From: Acidithiobacillus sp.
Lineage (GTDB): Bacteria > Pseudomonadota > Gammaproteobacteria > Acidithiobacillales > Acidithiobacillaceae
DNA length: 8,347 bases
Direction of reading: 5' to 3'
Assembly (NCBI GenBank): GCA_028065135.1
Contig: JAPTWR010000150.1
Coordinates: 1-8,347 of the forward strand
Shown: positions 1 to 5,819 of the stretch, piece by piece
Numbering within the stretch: position 1 is the first letter of the stretch
Layout of the letters: each line of letters begins with the position of its first letter
The notes under the pieces: generated by a model
What the model saw: only the letters and a program-made list of their open reading frames with translations
The model's database searches: none
Told to the model about the DNA's origin: nothing
Program-made: the position numbers and the translations under genes

Positions 1-98
1 TGCACATACTCCGGCGACCGCATCGTCGGCGTTTTGACGAAATAATCCGGGCGATAAAAATTCAAGGTCTGGGAATGTTCTTGCGCTACCGCACTCAT
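1..98 (-). CDS. lipS1: Partial 5' end of a gene, probably radical SAM lipoate synthase component LipS1
   Basis: Only the first 32 codons are in the window; the frame is open to the left edge. The ATG at 98-96 is preceded by a perfect AGGAGG eight bases upstream, so the start is well supported. The visible protein begins MSAVAQEHSQTL and continues with FYRPDYF and MRSPEYV. No catalytic motif is reached, so the identity comes from context: the gene follows a lipoate ligase and a LipT-like flavoprotein in an sHdr locus that already holds one radical SAM protein, and these loci usually encode two (LipS1 and LipS2), which together insert the two sulfur atoms of lipoate. The short N-terminus vaguely resembles the lead-in of such proteins, but that is recall, not alignment. 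It lies 24 bases after lipT, so probably in the same transcript. Sure it is a gene; moderately sure of the name. Confidence 0.55.
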   Translation of the reverse strand, partial: MSAVAQEHSQTLNFYRPDYFVKTPTMRSPEYV

Positions 99-105
99 GG
101 AAGTT

Positions 106-111
106 CCTCCT
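106..111 (-). promoter_or_regulatory. Strong ribosome binding site of the left-edge partial gene
   Basis: The minus strand reads AGGAGG, a full match to the anti-Shine-Dalgarno core, with seven bases between it and the ATG at 98-96. It is the main proof that a new gene starts here, because only 32 codons of it are visible. Confidence 0.85.
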
Positions 112-122
112 GTCATTCCGCC

Positions 123-1184
123 TCAAGCGGCAAAGTATTCATCAAAGGCGATCCAACCGGACCGCATTACCCTGTCTTCCCGCGCCGCAGGCTGTCGCCA
201 GACGGCCTCCAAAGCTTTTCTCCGTTGCATCGCGCGCGCAAGGGTGGGACCAAACTGATCCCGCATATCTTCTGCGTAACTCTCCAGCGCGCCCATATCG
301 CCCGCCAGATAGTCAGCCGCCGCCGCGCCCGCCCTTTCGCCACTGATCACGGCCGCAGGTATCCCCGCACCCGTGATCGGATGGGTGAGCCCTGCCGCGT
401 CCCCGGCCAACACGACATTGCCATGCACCATGGGCCGAATGCCACCCACCGGAATCGCCCCACCGGTCCGTCCAAGTATCGCTGCACCGACCAGGCCGCG
501 CTCCAGCACTTGCCGATGCAGTTGCTCCAACGGCAATTTGAGATTCCCCTCAAACCGCCGGTCCGTACCCAAACCGAGATTCGCCACCGGCCCACGGGGA
601 AACAACCAGCCATAGCCCCCCGGAAAGGCATCCGAGAGAAAAATATCCGTATCCGCATAGGGGCGCAGCAATGGCACCGTATATTGGCGGGTATACACCA
701 CCTGTTGACGTGGCAGTCCCACGGCCTCCGCCACCAGGCTGTGCGGCCCATCGGCCCCAATCAACAATCGGGGACGTAGCGCCAATGCTTCGTCGGTGCC
801 ACGGCGCAACCGCGCCACTTCGCCATCCCAGTCGAGGAACTGGCAACGTGTCTCCACCCGCGCGCCCGCCGCCTGTGCCAACTCCGCCAACCCTTGATCA
901 AAACGCGCCCGATCGATCATCATGCCGGGGAAGACACGGCGGTGCCGCAGCCCGGATGGCAATACCGTCAACATCCCTTCGACATCCTGCACTCGCGAGT
1001 CCGTTTCATGTACGCTGCGCAGGAGCGGCATGGGGACGAACTCGGCACATTGCACCGGCACGCCAATCTCCGCACGGCGGTCTGCACAGATCACCGTAAG
1101 TCCCTTACCCGCGGCGGCACGCGCCGCCGACGTGCCAGCCGGACCAGCACCAATCACCAGTATATCTATGCGGAAAGAAGTCAT
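123..1184 (-). CDS. lipT: LipT-like FAD-dependent oxidoreductase (geranylgeranyl reductase family)
   Basis: A 353-residue cytoplasmic flavoprotein with no signal peptide or membrane segment. The N-terminus has a Rossmann dinucleotide motif (GAGPAG, residues 12-17). The second FAD motif GADG is at 143-146, and the ribityl-binding GDAAG with HPITGAG is at 261-274. The block PGGYGWLFPRG (188-198) is typical of the geranylgeranyl reductase family. A prenyl-reductase role fits neither the neighbours nor a bacterium of this kind. In sHdr loci this protein type is called LipT and is thought to pass NAD(P)H electrons to the radical SAM proteins LipS1/LipS2 in lipoate assembly. Its ATG overlaps the TGA of the ligase gene by four bases (ATGA, 1184-1181) and has no clear Shine-Dalgarno site, which points to translational coupling. 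Family assignment is firm; the exact electron donor and acceptor are inferred. Confidence 0.85.
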   Translation of the reverse strand: MTSFRIDILVIGAGPAGTSAARAAAGKGLTVICADRRAEIGVPVQCAEFVPMPLLRSVHETDSRVQDVEGMLTVLPSGLRHRRVFPGMMIDRARFDQGLAELAQAAGARVETRCQFLDWDGEVARLRRGTDEALALRPRLLIGADGPHSLVAEAVGLPRQQVVYTRQYTVPLLRPYADTDIFLSDAFPGGYGWLFPRGPVANLGLGTDRRFEGNLKLPLEQLHRQVLERGLVGAAILGRTGGAIPVGGIRPMVHGNVVLAGDAAGLTHPITGAGIPAAVISGERAGAAAADYLAGDMGALESYAEDMRDQFGPTLARAMQRRKALEAVWRQPAAREDRVMRSGWIAFDEYFAA

Positions 1185-2254
1185 GCGTCTTTTGCCGCCA
1201 TCCGTAACACGGTCCCGAAATGCCCCGGCTGCAAACCAAAGCCATCGACCTTCTGTTGCTCAAACAGTCTCTCGATAATCTGATCCACCTCATCCAGGTG
1301 AACATTCCGCAGCGCCGCCTCCAGATCGGCGATGGCACGCTGCGGCTGAACAAAATAATCCCCACTGAAATGGACTTGTCGTACGCGGTTCCCATAACTG
1401 TCCCAGAGCATTTCGGCTTTCAGCGTGCCACCAGGAGCGCGCAGCGTCGCCTTGCGCAACGGCATCCCGTCACGCGGACGTCGATTGATTCCCAGCCATT
1501 CCGCACCGCGCACCTCGGCCAACGTCTCGGGCAGCAGAGCGCTCACGGCCTTGGGCAAGTCCCCAAAGGTAAAGGACAGCCCCATATGCGCGCGAAAGCC
1601 CTCTAACAAGGCATTCTGCACGACCGCCAGATCCGGCGCTACGCCCAATAAGATTTTCAAACTCGTTACCCGCTCCGCTACGGAGGAAATCGCATGGGCG
1701 TCCAATTTTTCCAACGGCACACGCAGTACCCGCAACATCCGGGGAATGTCCAGGTCGACAAGCACCGTGCCCTGAAACAACAACACCTCGCCATCCATGA
1801 TCCCGCCGGTCCCCGAAATCTTGCGGCCCTCTACCTCAATATCATTACGTGGACGAAACCGCGCCGTCACGCCCAAGCGAGAAAGACCTGCGGCAGCGGC
1901 CTCGCAAATCCATCTCGAAAGCGCCGCCATATCGCCCTTAGGCAGGGCATCCCGCCTACAGATCAACTCCCAGCCTATCTGCGTGGGATCGAAGATAAGC
2001 GCGCCGCCGCCGGTGAGGCGACGTTGCACGGCAATTCCATGCGCATGGCAGAACTCTAGATGGAGCTCCTGCTCCGGTGACTGATGAAAACCGACCAGCG
2101 CCGATTCCTCAAAACGCAGAAAACGGAACATCTTCGGCACCTGGTGCTCCGACATCGCCAGGAGCAAGGCTTTGTCCAATGCCATGTTTTCATCCGCTGG
2201 ACGCAGCCCGGTGTCGACCACAAGCCAATCCGTAGAACTGTACGTTGCGGTCAT
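1181..2254 (-). CDS. slpl(AB): Lipoate-protein ligase with fused C-terminal accessory domain, sLpl(AB)-like
   Basis: A 357-residue ligase of the LplA/biotin-ligase fold. Visible landmarks are WLVVDTG and ADENMALD near the N-terminus (10-27), the lipoyl/nucleotide-binding RRLTGGGA (78-85), and NDIEVEGRKISG (137-148) with the expected catalytic lysine K145. The C-terminal part, about 265-355, matches an LplB-type accessory domain: RAPGG at 272-276, then a strand-rich segment with HFSGDYF (295-301). LplA and LplB are therefore on one chain, as in the sLpl(AB) ligases of sHdr loci. Role: ATP-dependent attachment of octanoate or lipoate to the lysine of the LbpA proteins encoded upstream in the operon. 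The start fits the family N-terminus, but no Shine-Dalgarno site is visible in the 48-base gap after lipS2. A housekeeping lipoate ligase for pyruvate dehydrogenase or GcvH is less likely given the neighbours. Confidence 0.9.
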   Translation of the reverse strand: MTATYSSTDWLVVDTGLRPADENMALDKALLLAMSEHQVPKMFRFLRFEESALVGFHQSPEQELHLEFCHAHGIAVQRRLTGGGALIFDPTQIGWELICRRDALPKGDMAALSRWICEAAAAGLSRLGVTARFRPRNDIEVEGRKISGTGGIMDGEVLLFQGTVLVDLDIPRMLRVLRVPLEKLDAHAISSVAERVTSLKILLGVAPDLAVVQNALLEGFRAHMGLSFTFGDLPKAVSALLPETLAEVRGAEWLGINRRPRDGMPLRKATLRAPGGTLKAEMLWDSYGNRVRQVHFSGDYFVQPQRAIADLEAALRNVHLDEVDQIIERLFEQQKVDGFGLQPGHFGTVLRMAAKDA

Positions 2255-2302
2255 GACACACGTGACCGAAAAAACAGGGAGTCCAGAAACAGCGCCACCT
2301 TC

Positions 2303-3424
2303 TCAGGCCGTGAACACGATGGGGATATCCCGTAGTCGCGAGCGCCGCTTCGGGGCTGCGGGCACGTAATCCAAAGGCATGGTGGCCGTCTCGTCACCCA
2401 AGGTCAGCACCTCTTCACCGACAATCATGGAACAACAGGAGGGCGTCACGAAGACATCCCGCTCCAGGCGCTTGGCGAGGGCCAGCATCCCGTCAGAAGG
2501 GAACGCCACACCATTGAGCCCCGCCATTACCGCATAAGTGTCCGTGATGGAGCGATGCACACCGGATGGCCGTGCACAACCCAACAATACCGGCGTTTCC
2601 GGCAACGCAGCCCGCGCATCCATAAAAAATTTACCCACCTCATCCGTTGCAGGCGTCGCGAAAGGCCGACTCGAAGAAGCATACTGCGGCATGATCACCA
2701 CCAACACCAGCGCGCTGGGCAGGTGCCGCTGAATGATTTCCAGCGCGTTCCACTCACCGAGCAATTCGCCATAATGCAGCCCGATGACAATGTGCGGCAC
2801 TACTTTCATTTCCGTGGCGACCAGCGCCTCCAGAGCGGCCTCGAAGTCGTCCACGGAACGCCGCAAATGATATACCTGATGGATGGTGTCCTGCGCGCCG
2901 ATCACATCCATCATCGCCACATCGACACCAGCGTCCTCCATCCCTCTCGCAAACTCCGGCGTAGCGATCCCGGTGTGCATGGCAATCTGTAGATTCGGAT
3001 GGCGGTCCTTGATGTTGCGAACCGTCGGAAAGTAGGGTTCGTAATGAACCACATTCTGGTGATCAGACCCCCCCGAGAGCAGCAACCCACGGCCACCGTC
3101 CAGCACGATCCGGTCCACCAAGCGATCCAGTTCTCCGGGTGTCCGCACGGAGATCATCGGTTCCAAAATCTTCGCCTTGCAATGATCACACTGTAACTTG
3201 CAGTCTCCACCCGTAATGGAGATCGCCGGAAAAGCATTCTTCCCACACGCGGAGACTTCCGAGGTTTCATGGTGCTTGAAAGAAGGCGTATAAAAATTAA
3301 TACGACCCACCTGGCTGCCCGACAAACCGGACCACCGTTCACACATAGAATCCACCAAATCCGCATTGAGGACCAGGTCCTCCAAAGCCTCGACTTGAGA
3401 AACGGCGTTTAACCACGGGTTCAT
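2303..3424 (-). CDS. lipS2: Radical SAM protein, LipS2-like lipoate synthase component
   Basis: 373 residues. The radical SAM motif CxxxCxxC is C75-KLQ-C79-DH-C82, just after AISITGGD, and should bind the [4Fe-4S] cluster that cleaves S-adenosylmethionine. LLLSGGSD (114-121) is a glycine-rich SAM-binding-type block. Further cysteines at 28, 60, 283 (LLGCARPSG) and a C330-C331 pair could hold an auxiliary cluster. The protein is not LipA: it lacks the usual LipA N-terminal triple-cysteine motif. Placement between lbpA and the ligase makes it one of the pair LipS1/LipS2 that converts octanoyl-LbpA to lipoyl-LbpA. The choice of S2 over S1 is inferred from the second candidate at the left edge. 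Start: an alternative ATG at 3436 is only one base from GAAGG; the ATG at 3424 has better spacing from GGA. It follows a hairpin at 3457-3480. Confidence 0.8.
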   Translation of the reverse strand: MNPWLNAVSQVEALEDLVLNADLVDSMCERWSGLSGSQVGRINFYTPSFKHHETSEVSACGKNAFPAISITGGDCKLQCDHCKAKILEPMISVRTPGELDRLVDRIVLDGGRGLLLSGGSDHQNVVHYEPYFPTVRNIKDRHPNLQIAMHTGIATPEFARGMEDAGVDVAMMDVIGAQDTIHQVYHLRRSVDDFEAALEALVATEMKVVPHIVIGLHYGELLGEWNALEIIQRHLPSALVLVVIMPQYASSSRPFATPATDEVGKFFMDARAALPETPVLLGCARPSGVHRSITDTYAVMAGLNGVAFPSDGMLALAKRLERDVFVTPSCCSMIVGEEVLTLGDETATMPLDYVPAAPKRRSRLRDIPIVFTA

Positions 3425-3456
3425 ACGAATTTCCATCCCTTCACTGAGAGAAAGCT

Positions 3457-3480
3457 AGACGGCCGCAAATGCGGCCGTCT
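3457..3480 (-). terminator. Perfect 10-bp GC-rich hairpin between lbpA and lipS2
   Basis: AGACGGCCGC (3457-3466), a four-base loop, then GCGGCCGTCT (3471-3480). The stem is perfect. On the minus (transcribed) strand it is followed by AGCTTTCTCTC, only a weak T-tract. It starts 26 bases after the lbpA stop and ends 20 bases before the earlier lipS2 ATG. It could be a leaky Rho-independent terminator, or a stem that protects the 3' end of upstream mRNA. The structure is certain; the function is not. Confidence 0.65.
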
Positions 3481-3506
3481 TCCTGGATCGTCACCGATTT
3501 TGCTGA

Positions 3507-3944
3507 TCAGCAACCGCCAAAACCATCCGCCGTCATCTTTTCTTCAAAAGCCGTCAACGCATCGGCACCCGTCTTCAGTTCACCGGAATCCCCCGCGAAA
3601 TCCGTCGGGGTCAATTTGGCGATCCAGCCGCTACCATAGGGATCCTTGTTGATGAGACCCGGATCCTTGGCGACTTCGTCGTTGCTCGACACCACCGTGC
3701 CACTGACCGGGCTCTTCAACGGGCCTACCCACTTGCCTGATTCCACGGTCGCGGCCGACTTATCTTTCTTGATATCCTTACCGGCTCCCTTGGGCGTGTA
3801 AGAAACAATCTGACCCGCCAACGCGCAGGCATAGGAGGTCATACCGATGGTCACGCTGCCATCATCCTCCTTGCGCAACCACACGTTGTTATCGACGTTG
3901 TACATCAGGTCTTCGGGGATTTCACAGCCACGTACGATACCCAT
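3507..3944 (-). CDS. lbpA: Lipoate-binding protein LbpA (GcvH-like), copy downstream of dsrE
   Basis: A 145-residue protein of the GcvH fold. The lipoyl-lysine hairpin is VESGKWVGPLKSPVSG with K71 as the modified residue. LRKEDDGSVTIGMT (23-36) is the typical strand before it, and DPGLINKDPYGSGWIAKL (94-111) follows. The N-terminal RGCEIPEDLMY block and the tryptophan after the lysine separate it from glycine-cleavage H protein, and no gcvT or gcvP is nearby. LbpA carries the lipoyl arm on which sulfane sulfur is thought to be processed with the sHdr complex. Cysteines: C7, C40 and a terminal C145 (GFGGC). Two adjacent ATGs exist; the second (3944) is six bases from AAGGAG (3956-3951) and is preferred to 3947. 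It is 59 bases after dsrE and precedes the hairpin at 3457-3480. Confidence 0.93.
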   Translation of the reverse strand: MGIVRGCEIPEDLMYNVDNNVWLRKEDDGSVTIGMTSYACALAGQIVSYTPKGAGKDIKKDKSAATVESGKWVGPLKSPVSGTVVSSNDEVAKDPGLINKDPYGSGWIAKLTPTDFAGDSGELKTGADALTAFEEKMTADGFGGC

Positions 3945-3950
3945 CATTCT

Positions 3951-3956
3951 CTCCTT
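3951..3956 (-). promoter_or_regulatory. Ribosome binding site deciding the lbpA start
   Basis: AAGGAG on the minus strand lies three bases before a first ATG and six bases before a second. The spacing favours the second ATG (3944). Confidence 0.7.
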
Positions 3957-3983
3957 CGGATTTACATTTCAAACAAATAAGAT

Positions 3984-3997
3984 CTGCTGCCCAGCAG
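3984..3997 (-). other. Short inverted repeat between dsrE and lbpA
   Basis: CTGCT-GGGC-AGCAG type hairpin (5-6 pairs) on the minus strand directly after the dsrE stop, followed by ATCTTATTTGTTTG, which is T-rich but interrupted. It could be a weak terminator or only chance; the stem is short. Confidence 0.35.
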
Positions 3998-4003
3998 CGC
4001 TCA

Positions 4004-4399
4004 TTAAAAAAACAGCAGCCGATCCACGGACAAGATCAGGTCGGCGAGATCGCCCGCGGATGCCACGGCATCCACCTCTGGGATCAGACTATCTGCCTCA
4101 ATCTCATAACCGGGTAACGCCGGACGGCACACTTGAATCTCTACCCCGGCACTCTTCGCATCGCGAATGAAGTCAATGATCCGCTTGCCACCGTCCATTG
4201 CGGAAAGGTGCTCCGCAACCCCCTTCTGCATGAGCCGAACGGCTTCCATCGTGCAAAAAATCTTAACCTCTGCATCCATGGAAGACAACAGAGAGCCCAG
4301 ATAAAACGGGGTGGCGCAGCGATGCACGGTGCTAGGCCCACTGGTCATCACAATAACCACGGATTTTTCACCCTGGTCATCCAGATAGTGATCAGTCAT
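4004..4399 (-). CDS. dsrE: DsrE-family sulfur-relay protein
   Basis: 131 residues, soluble, with the alternating strand/helix pattern of the DsrE/DsrF fold: SVVIVMTSGPSTV (13-25), AEVKIFCTMEAV (43-54), GVEIQVC (85-91), then CRPALPGYE. C91 sits after the third core strand where DsrE-type proteins carry the persulfide-forming cysteine; C28 and C49 are the only others. Such proteins pass sulfane sulfur between TusA/rhodanese carriers and the oxidising complex in the cytoplasm. The ATG (4399) overlaps the TGA of the upstream lbpA by four bases and has GAGGA five bases ahead, so the two are probably translationally coupled. An in-frame TTG at 4417 is ignored because of this. The frame ends in a run of seven T before TAA. 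Family is fairly sure; the DsrE subtype cannot be set by eye. Confidence 0.85.
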   Translation of the reverse strand: MTDHYLDDQGEKSVVIVMTSGPSTVHRCATPFYLGSLLSSMDAEVKIFCTMEAVRLMQKGVAEHLSAMDGGKRIIDFIRDAKSAGVEIQVCRPALPGYEIEADSLIPEVDAVASAGDLADLILSVDRLLFF

Positions 4400-4842
4400 C
4401 GCATTCCTCGCTCGCAATGAATATCATCCCGCAGGCAGCGTTGCCGATACAGATCAAAGGCAGCGTCCCCAGTAAACAGCTTTTTGAGCGCAACGTCCAC
4501 GGCGGCAAGAGGACGCACCCGCGCGATCCATGCTTCATAGGGTTCAATATTCAGGAGATTGGGGTCCTCCAATACATCCTCATTGGCCAGGTCGATCACA
4601 CAGTCGAAGACGTTCGGTACTGGGCCTGCCCATTTGGCACTCTCGATGGTAGCCACCGGCTTGCCCATCGGTCGCCGTGTCCCCGGTCTGCGCACGCGGA
4701 CATGCAAAATTTTCCCCGCTATCGACTGGGATATGTCGGTCATACCCACGGTAAGCGCGCCATTATCTTCGCGTCGTACCCAGATTTGGCATTCCCGATC
4801 GTAATATAGTTCGGCGCGGAATTCGCAACCATTACATTCCAT
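4396..4842 (-). CDS. lbpA: Lipoate-binding protein LbpA paralogue, cysteine-rich copy upstream of dsrE
   Basis: A 148-residue GcvH-like protein. The lipoyl hairpin is TIESAKWAGPVPNVFD with K70 as the predicted lipoylated residue; WVRREDNGALTVGMT (21-35) and EDPNLLNIEPYEAWIARV (92-109) align by pattern with the other copy. It differs clearly from that copy: a CNGC at 3-6, C18, C81, C136 and C143 (six cysteines against three), an arginine-rich turn (RRPGTRRPMG, 51-60) instead of the lysine-rich one, and no PVSG after the lysine. The start ATG follows GGAGG with only two bases between. It lies right behind the terminator after hdrB2 with no room for a promoter (27 bases), so it probably depends on read-through. 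It overlaps dsrE. The family is sure; a specialised role is inferred. Confidence 0.9.
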   Translation of the reverse strand: MECNGCEFRAELYYDRECQIWVRREDNGALTVGMTDISQSIAGKILHVRVRRPGTRRPMGKPVATIESAKWAGPVPNVFDCVIDLANEDVLEDPNLLNIEPYEAWIARVRPLAAVDVALKKLFTGDAAFDLYRQRCLRDDIHCERGMR

Positions 4843-4869
4843 GGCCTCCCCCCGGGGTCAGCGGCAGGT

Positions 4870-4897
4870 AAAAAAAAGCGCCCCCAAAAGGGGCGCT
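4870..4897 (-). terminator. Rho-independent terminator after hdrB2
   Basis: On the minus strand AGCGCCCC (4897-4890), a five-base loop TTTTG, GGGGCGCT (4884-4877), then seven further T (4876-4870). The stem is eight perfect pairs, mostly GC. It starts ten bases after the hdrB2 stop and ends 27 bases before the next lbpA start. It is a textbook terminator placed inside the cluster, so it probably acts partially, setting hdr transcripts above those for lbpA and the lipoate genes. Confidence 0.93.
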
Positions 4898-4907
4898 CTT
4901 CGACGCC

Positions 4908-5819
4908 TTAGATAATACCCTTGGCAGCAAGGAGGTCCATAGAATCGCTGACATTGTCGGGGATACCCACCTTACGCGCAGACAAGCCCATGGCCAAACC
5001 CAGCAACTGGGTGAAATAAATCACCTTGACGTTCGACTTGATGCCGAACTCGGTCTCCGCACGGACTTGATGCATTTCCAGGCCAGAGTGGCAGGTAGGA
5101 CATTCTGTGGCAATAACCTCCGCACCGGCGTCTTCCGCGGCTTGAAGAATATTTAACACCAACTGGGTGGAGGTATCCGAATCAGATAACGTATGGGCAC
5201 CACCACAGCACGCCGTTTTCAACGGAAAATCCACATTGACTGCACCAGCGGCGGACAATAAATCATCCATGAAATGTGGTGCATAACTCGACTCTGAACC
5301 CGGTCCCTGGTCTTTTTCCGGGAATATTTGTCGGGGACGAGTGTACATGCAGCCGTAGTAGTTGGCGATCTTCAGGCCATTCAAACTCTTTTTGACCCGG
5401 TTCTTGATGCCATCCGTGCCCAATTCTTCCATGAACCATTCGAGGGTATGCAAACTACGCACATCCCCTTCATAAACGGGGTCGCCGGATTTTACGGCGA
5501 GTTCCTGAACCGTCTTCATGGTCTCTTCGGAGGTGGCACATTCGTACTCGGTCTGCTTCAGGTTGCGATAGCAGCCGTTACACGGTGCCATCACTGTATC
5601 GCAGCCCTGCAGTTTGCTGGCAATGGCGAGGTTCCGCGCGGACATATACGTCTGCAACATGGGGTGAATGTTCTTCACCTCCATCGCGCCACAGCAGTTG
5701 TAGTCTTCGAGATTCTCCATTTCCAAGCCAAGCTCTTTCACCAAAACGCGGGTGGATTTGTCATAGGGTCCGCCGGACCCCTCCAGCGCACAGCCGGGAT
5801 AATATGCAACCTTAGCCAT
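4908..5819 (-). CDS. hdrB2: sHdr complex subunit HdrB2, two CCG domains
   Basis: 303 residues, the usual length for HdrB. Two complete cysteine-rich CCG domains are visible. The first is C10, C42-C43, C80-x2-C83 (PGC, NCCG, APCNGC). The second is C157, C204-C205, C240-x2-C243 (YGC, ACCG, TECPTC). In methanogen HdrB such domains bind non-cubane [4Fe-4S] clusters at the disulfide-cleaving site; in sHdr the protein is part of the cytoplasmic complex that oxidises sulfane sulfur with LbpA. The ATG overlaps the hdrC2 stop by eight bases and has AAAAGGAGG nine bases upstream, so it is both coupled and independently well initiated. Followed by the terminator at 4870-4897. GlpC/glycolate-oxidase-type CCG proteins share the domain, but the adjacent hdrC2 and hdrA settle the call. 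Confidence 0.94.
   Translation of the reverse strand: MAKVAYYPGCALEGSGGPYDKSTRVLVKELGLEMENLEDYNCCGAMEVKNIHPMLQTYMSARNLAIASKLQGCDTVMAPCNGCYRNLKQTEYECATSEETMKTVQELAVKSGDPVYEGDVRSLHTLEWFMEELGTDGIKNRVKKSLNGLKIANYYGCMYTRPRQIFPEKDQGPGSESSYAPHFMDDLLSAAGAVNVDFPLKTACCGGAHTLSDSDTSTQLVLNILQAAEDAGAEVIATECPTCHSGLEMHQVRAETEFGIKSNVKVIYFTQLLGLAMGLSARKVGIPDNVSDSMDLLAAKGII

Noticed and set aside
75..779. Long plus-strand open frame opposite lipT
   Set aside because: It lies antisense to a well-supported gene, has arginine/proline/histidine-rich low-quality protein and no recognisable motif; it is a shadow of the codon bias.
3990..4020. Programmed slippage at the seven-T run ending dsrE
   Set aside because: The run lies at the stop codon, so slippage would only add or change a few residues; no alternative frame of value follows.
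3507..4842. Glycine cleavage system H proteins
   Set aside because: The fold and lipoyl lysine match, but the tryptophan after the lysine, the RGCEIPEDL block and the sHdr neighbours point to LbpA; no gcvT or gcvP is present.
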